In this document: piece after piece, positions 5,039 through 8,115 of the stretch
Layout of the letters: each line of letters begins with the position of its first letter
How positions within the stretch are numbered: position 1 is the stretch's first letter
Assembly: GCA_022571825.1 (NCBI GenBank)
Contig: JACZXC010000116.1
Coordinates: 1 to 8,115, forward strand
Reading direction: 5' to 3'
Origin: Myxococcales bacterium
Lineage (GTDB): Bacteria > Myxococcota_A > UBA9160 > SMWR01
DNA: 8,115 nucleotides
Program-made: the position numbers and the translations under genes
The notes under the pieces: model-generated
Database searches by the model: none
The model's input: only the letters and a program-made list of their open reading frames with translations
Told to the model about the DNA's origin: nothing

Positions 5039-7753
5039 CTATCCCCCAACCTCCAGGCCGTCGCGCTGCCGCCGAAGCCGCAGTGTACCCATGACCAGGA
5101 TCATCGCCCCGAGGAGCCAAAGGGCAACCCCGGTGAGCGCCGGAACCTGCGGGGAACCCAGACCCGGATCGTTCACGGCGAGAAGGGTCACGTCCCCGTT
5201 GGTCGCGACCTGATTCCCCAGGGCGACCGCGATCACCCCCAGCGCGGCGAGCCCGGAATCGGCGTTGATGGCCACGGCGACTTTGGCAGCGACGTCGACC
5301 GCCGTCTCTCCCGGAAGTGTCGGCACCCCGAGAGCGATTCCGTCGATCGTGATGTCGATGCTGCCGCCCGCGGCGATCCCGAAGAACGAGAAGATCGTCT
5401 CGGTCTCGCAGCTCGGCGCGCAGCCGTCGAAGAAATTCGAATTTCCGTCGTCGCAGGTCTCGCCCAGCTGGAGAATCCCATCGCCACAGTCGGGAATGCA
5501 CTCGGGGGGAACGTCGAAACTCTCCTGAACGCTGAGGGAACCGGAGCCGCCACCGTCGGTGGCCCCCTCCCCCAGACCCCGCTTGGCAAAGGCGGACCAG
5601 ATCAGGCAACGGTTCACGGCGCCTGTCTCGTCGAGGTCGGCGGTCAGGATCGCGTCGCGTGCCCCCAGAAAGGTCGGGTCGCAGAGCGGCATCTTCAGTC
5701 CGGTGATCACGAGCTGGAGCGCCAGGTTGTTCCCGCCGGTCCCCTCGGTGAGGTCGGGGTCGAATCCGTAGACGTCCACCAGGTTCCAGTACATCTCCCA
5801 GAGAGATACGGCCCACACCTCACCGACTCCGTGGGGAACGTTGAGGGTGGAGATGTCCGCGTAGGTGAGAGGATTCACGGCCAGGTCCGTGCTGTAGGGG
5901 TAATTCCGGATGCCCGGCCCCGACAGGGGCTGAAATTCCAGATAGGTCCCCACCGGGACGGCGTCGTCCCCCCCGTCTCCCGCTTCGGCGGTGAGGACCA
6001 GCGAGAACCAATCGCTCCAGCCCTCTCCCATGCCGCGGCTCTGGTTTGCACCGAGGCAGCTCACGTTCGAGGGGCCGCCGGTCAGCCGATTCGAAACTCC
6101 GTGGCCGTATTCGTGGATGATGATCCCGGCGTCGAAGTCGCTGTCGCGATGCGGCGGGGTGACGAGGGTGACGCTCACCCCCGAACCCAGCTGGTTCTCG
6201 ATCGCGTTTCCGTCGCGCTTGCCGATGAAGACCGCGGGGATCACGAGGGCCGGATCGAATCCCGCCATGGTCAGGGTGGCGTTCCCCTGGTGGTTGATGA
6301 TGATGGCCCCGATCGCCCCCGCTCCCTGAGCATTGGCGACCTTGTCGATGAAGAGGCAGGTCCCGCGGTCGATCAGGGCGATTTTTCCGGCCATGGCGCC
6401 GGGGTTCGTGAGCGCGGAGCAGGCGTCGTTGGGAATGGCCTGGGCGACATCGCCAGTGAGGCCCAGGGTCCCGCCGCCGAACAGTGCCCCGCCCGCGGGG
6501 TCGGTCCCCGCGATGGCCGGCGGGGAGAGCACCACCAGCGCGGGGCTGGTCGGATGGAGCCAGCGGAACATCTGCATGCGCGGTTCGAAGCCGTCGGGCG
6601 GGGTGCCGAAGTTGGCGTTGTTCACGCCTGCGCCGTCCAAGGCATCGGCTTGCACCGGGTCTCCCGCCGCGCCGCCGTTTCCGTAGTTGTCGACCTGGAA
6701 GTTTCCCGCCGGCTCGTCGAATCCGTAATGATACATAATATCGTGTAGGATGTTGTTCCAGTAGAACAGGTTCGTGATGGCGGCGTCTCGGTTGTTGCCC
6801 GGCTGCACCGCGGAATCGAAAGGGAAGTCGAAATCCAGCCCGGCGCCCGCATCGGGCCGGGCCCCGTCCAGATCATCCGCGTCCTCGTCCTCCTGGGCAA
6901 AGACGTTGTTGCCCCGGGTGTCCGTGAACTCCGCCCCCGCGACGCCGTCGGTGTCGTGCCAGCCGAAGGGCGATGCCACGGGATCCGCCGGGTTCAGTTC
7001 GAGGCCTCGCGGCCCCTCATCCGGGTTCTTGAGGGGTCGGGGATAGACGCGGTAGCTGTCCTGGGCGATCCAGTCGTTCTGCCGCAACACCGCGCCGCTG
7101 ACTGCGTCGACGTGCAGGTTCCACCAGTGCCCACCCTCGGGCGTCCGGATCACCAGGTTCCAGGCCAGTCGCACGTCCGCGCCGGGACGCGGCACGTACT
7201 CGAGCTTGACCGGAATCTCGTCGCGGGAGACTCCACCCGGGAAAAAGACCACCTCCCGGGCCGGCCCTCCGATGCGCCGGCTCAGGGCGGGCGCGCCGGG
7301 TTCGAGCCCCAGGTGTTCGGCGGCGAGAACCACGGCCTGGGCCGCGGAAAGAACCGGGCCCCGAACGTTGACCCGGCCCCTCAGGCCGCGCACCAATCGT
7401 TCGCCGCGGGTGAGGATGCGGCCGTCGCGATCGACGACCGCAGTCAGATCCGCGCTGAAGACGTCGATTCCGTCGACCTGCTGTCGCAGATACAGATGGG
7501 TGGTCCCGGTCCGGCGGGTTCGATAGCGGTCGGTGACCACCAACTCGGCCAGGTCGTCGCTCGCCAGGCCAAGGCGAAGGCGGTCGCCGCGCAGGTGGTC
7601 CAGCGCGATCTCGAGGGGGTCCCCGCTCCTGGCCCCGGTCCAGTAACGGCCCGGGGAGCCGGGGGCCCCACCGCTTCCCTGACCCAGCGCGGGACCTGGA
7701 ACGGCCAGCAACCAGAGTCCGAGAGCGATCTTCGCGCCGTTGAGGACTCGCAC
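5039..7753 (-). CDS. Secreted M36 (fungalysin-type) zinc metallopeptidase with PA domain, Cys-rich repeat and C-terminal sorting signal
   Basis: The protein has 904 aa. A signal peptide (about 1-24, cleavage after ALG) is followed by a propeptide: a fungalysin/thermolysin-propeptide-like part (about 55-110) and a PepSY-like part (about 135-225). The M36 catalytic region starts near 255 with an acidic stretch at 287-313. It contains NLFYWNNILHDIMYHYGFDE and the NNANFGTPPDG block, both typical of M36. A PA domain is inserted at about 400-530. The zinc site is HEYGH at 547-551, with the third ligand E577 in GMGEGWSDW; the 26-residue spacing matches fungalysin. A Cys-rich DUF4215-type (myxobacterial disulfide) repeat covers 752-782 (C752, C756, C767, C778, C782). 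A Gly-rich beta domain (about 790-865) follows. The tail has VPAL at 870-873, a hydrophobic helix to about 891 and basic RLRRQR, resembling IPTL/PEP-CTERM sorting signals. The enzyme is thus probably exported, activated by loss of the propeptide, and held at or released from the outer surface. The start is GTG at 7751-7753, with AAGG 5 nt upstream. Confidence 0.95.
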   Translation of the reverse strand: MRVLNGAKIALGLWLLAVPGPALGQGSGGAPGSPGRYWTGARSGDPLEIALDHLRGDRLRLGLASDDLAELVVTDRYRTRRTGTTHLYLRQQVDGIDVFSADLTAVVDRDGRILTRGERLVRGLRGRVNVRGPVLSAAQAVVLAAEHLGLEPGAPALSRRIGGPAREVVFFPGGVSRDEIPVKLEYVPRPGADVRLAWNLVIRTPEGGHWWNLHVDAVSGAVLRQNDWIAQDSYRVYPRPLKNPDEGPRGLELNPADPVASPFGWHDTDGVAGAEFTDTRGNNVFAQEDEDADDLDGARPDAGAGLDFDFPFDSAVQPGNNRDAAITNLFYWNNILHDIMYHYGFDEPAGNFQVDNYGNGGAAGDPVQADALDGAGVNNANFGTPPDGFEPRMQMFRWLHPTSPALVVLSPPAIAGTDPAGGALFGGGTLGLTGDVAQAIPNDACSALTNPGAMAGKIALIDRGTCLFIDKVANAQGAGAIGAIIINHQGNATLTMAGFDPALVIPAVFIGKRDGNAIENQLGSGVSVTLVTPPHRDSDFDAGIIIHEYGHGVSNRLTGGPSNVSCLGANQSRGMGEGWSDWFSLVLTAEAGDGGDDAVPVGTYLEFQPLSGPGIRNYPYSTDLAVNPLTYADISTLNVPHGVGEVWAVSLWEMYWNLVDVYGFDPDLTEGTGGNNLALQLVITGLKMPLCDPTFLGARDAILTADLDETGAVNRCLIWSAFAKRGLGEGATDGGGSGSLSVQESFDVPPECIPDCGDGILQLGETCDDGNSNFFDGCAPSCETETIFSFFGIAAGGSIDITIDGIALGVPTLPGETAVDVAAKVAVAINADSGLAALGVIAVALGNQVATNGDVTLLAVNDPGLGSPQVPALTGVALWLLGAMILVMGTLRLRRQRDGLEVGG

Positions 7754-7777
7754 GAGGGCCTTCCCCGGAGAACGTGG

Positions 7778-7800
7778 CGTGGGCCCGGGCCGGGCCCACG
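7778..7800. repeat. Perfect inverted repeat, 10 bp arms with 3-bp centre
   Basis: CGTGGGCCCG (7778-7787) and CGGGCCCACG (7791-7800) are exact reverse complements around GGC. The element ends 25 bases upstream of the protease start. As RNA it would form a very stable hairpin in the leader. No T-run follows on either strand, so it is not a classical intrinsic terminator. An operator for a dimeric regulator or an RNA structure affecting translation are both possible. Confidence 0.6.
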
Positions 7801-7980
7801 AGCCTCAGGATACCCGGATCGACACCCTTTCGGACTGCGATTTTTGGGAGGGCGTGGCGATGTTCCGAGCCCACTCCACACCGGTCGCGATCCAGCCCCG
7901 ATGCGGCGAGGGGGGCTTCGGCTCATGGCTCACCGGATCTGGATGGCCCCGGCCAGACCTGACGGTTCGGTCCTTCGGTG

Positions 7981-8115
7981 TCAGCGTCTCGGGAATTCGG
8001 ACAGAGGCTCGGACGCGGCGCAGCGGCCCGCTCGGCGGCCGAAAAAGGTGCCGTCGCCGAGCGAGAGACCACTCGAATAGCCGCCGACGGAGATGCCCGA
8101 GGGAGCGCGACCCGC
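7981..8115 (-). CDS. Possible 3' tail of an upstream gene (partial)
   Basis: One minus-strand frame enters from the right edge, stays open for 44 codons and ends at a TGA (7981-7983). It reads SGISVGGYSSGLSLGDGTFFG and then a basic tail ending EFPRR. About three quarters of codons end in G or C. The Gly/Ser pattern could belong to an outer-membrane or surface protein, but the stretch is too short to exclude chance. No family is recognised. Confidence 0.15.
   Translation of the reverse strand, partial: AGRAPSGISVGGYSSGLSLGDGTFFGRRAGRCAASEPLSEFPRR

Larger units (their letters stand above)
7754..8115. other. Right-end stretch without a confident gene; upstream region of the protease
   Basis: These 362 bases include the 5' flank of the protease gene and a perfect inverted repeat next to it. 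Frames here are open for moderate lengths in several directions, as expected in GC-rich DNA, and none gives a recognisable protein. I found no convincing sigma-70 promoter; TATCCT on the minus strand (7807-7812) is a possible -10 without a matching -35. The protease promoter should lie here if that gene heads the operon. Confidence 0.5.

Noticed and set aside
3720..5213. Long plus-strand open frame (497 codons) opposite the P450 gene
   Set aside because: It mirrors the P450 coding strand in GC-rich DNA, shows no family motif, and the minus strand carries every P450 hallmark.
5037..5816. Upstream extension of the P450 frame to 681 codons
   Set aside because: It overlaps the protease C-terminal coding region, and the usual P450 length is reached from the GTG at 5036.
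8015..8046. GC-rich hairpin next to an A-run near the right end
   Set aside because: The T-run lies before the stem on the minus strand and the plus strand has A's after it, so it fits a terminator on neither strand.
6956..8080. Plus-strand open frame (374 codons) opposite the protease N-terminus and leader
   Set aside because: The sequence is low-complexity (Arg/Gly/Pro-rich) with no domain, and the opposite strand encodes the conserved propeptide of the protease.

Overview
The window is GC-rich, about 70% G+C where I counted a block in the M48 gene. All recognisable genes lie on the minus strand, so transcription reads from right to left. A fungalysin-type protease carries a myxobacterial-type disulfide repeat and a C-terminal sorting helix. 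It sits beside a soluble bacterial P450 and non-ATG starts are common. Together these suggest a myxobacterium-like (former deltaproteobacterial) or similar environmental Gram-negative bacterium. This is inference; there is no marker gene.

Layout in transcription order: (1) The right end, about 7754-8115, has no confident gene. It holds a perfect 10+10 bp inverted repeat just upstream of the first gene and possibly the 3' tail of another gene. (2) 5039-7753 encodes a secreted M36 (fungalysin) metallopeptidase of 904 aa. It has a propeptide, an inserted PA domain, the HEYGH/EGWSD catalytic site, a five-Cys repeat and a C-terminal anchor. (3) 3771-5036 encodes a complete cytochrome P450, starting only 2 nt after the protease stop. 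(4) 3322-3696 encodes a small membrane-anchored protein of unknown function. (5) 2629-3219 encodes LemA. (6) 713-2620 encodes an HtpX-like M48 membrane metalloprotease with a long extra C-terminal half; its TTG start is 8 nt past the lemA stop. (7) A small candidate ORF at 372-671 has an exceptionally strong Shine-Dalgarno sequence and overlaps the next gene. (8) 1-466 is the 5' part of a predicted secreted protein with lower GC, cut by the window edge.

LemA plus M48 is a well-known pair linked to envelope and membrane-protein quality control. Protease-P450 and LemA-M48 are tightly coupled pairs. Gaps between all genes from 7753 to 713 are at most about 100 nt and I see no clear intrinsic terminator, so one long transcript is possible but unproven. 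The functional link between the secreted protease, the P450 and LemA/M48 is not evident from known pathways. No RNA genes, CRISPR arrays, insertion sequences or attachment sites were seen.
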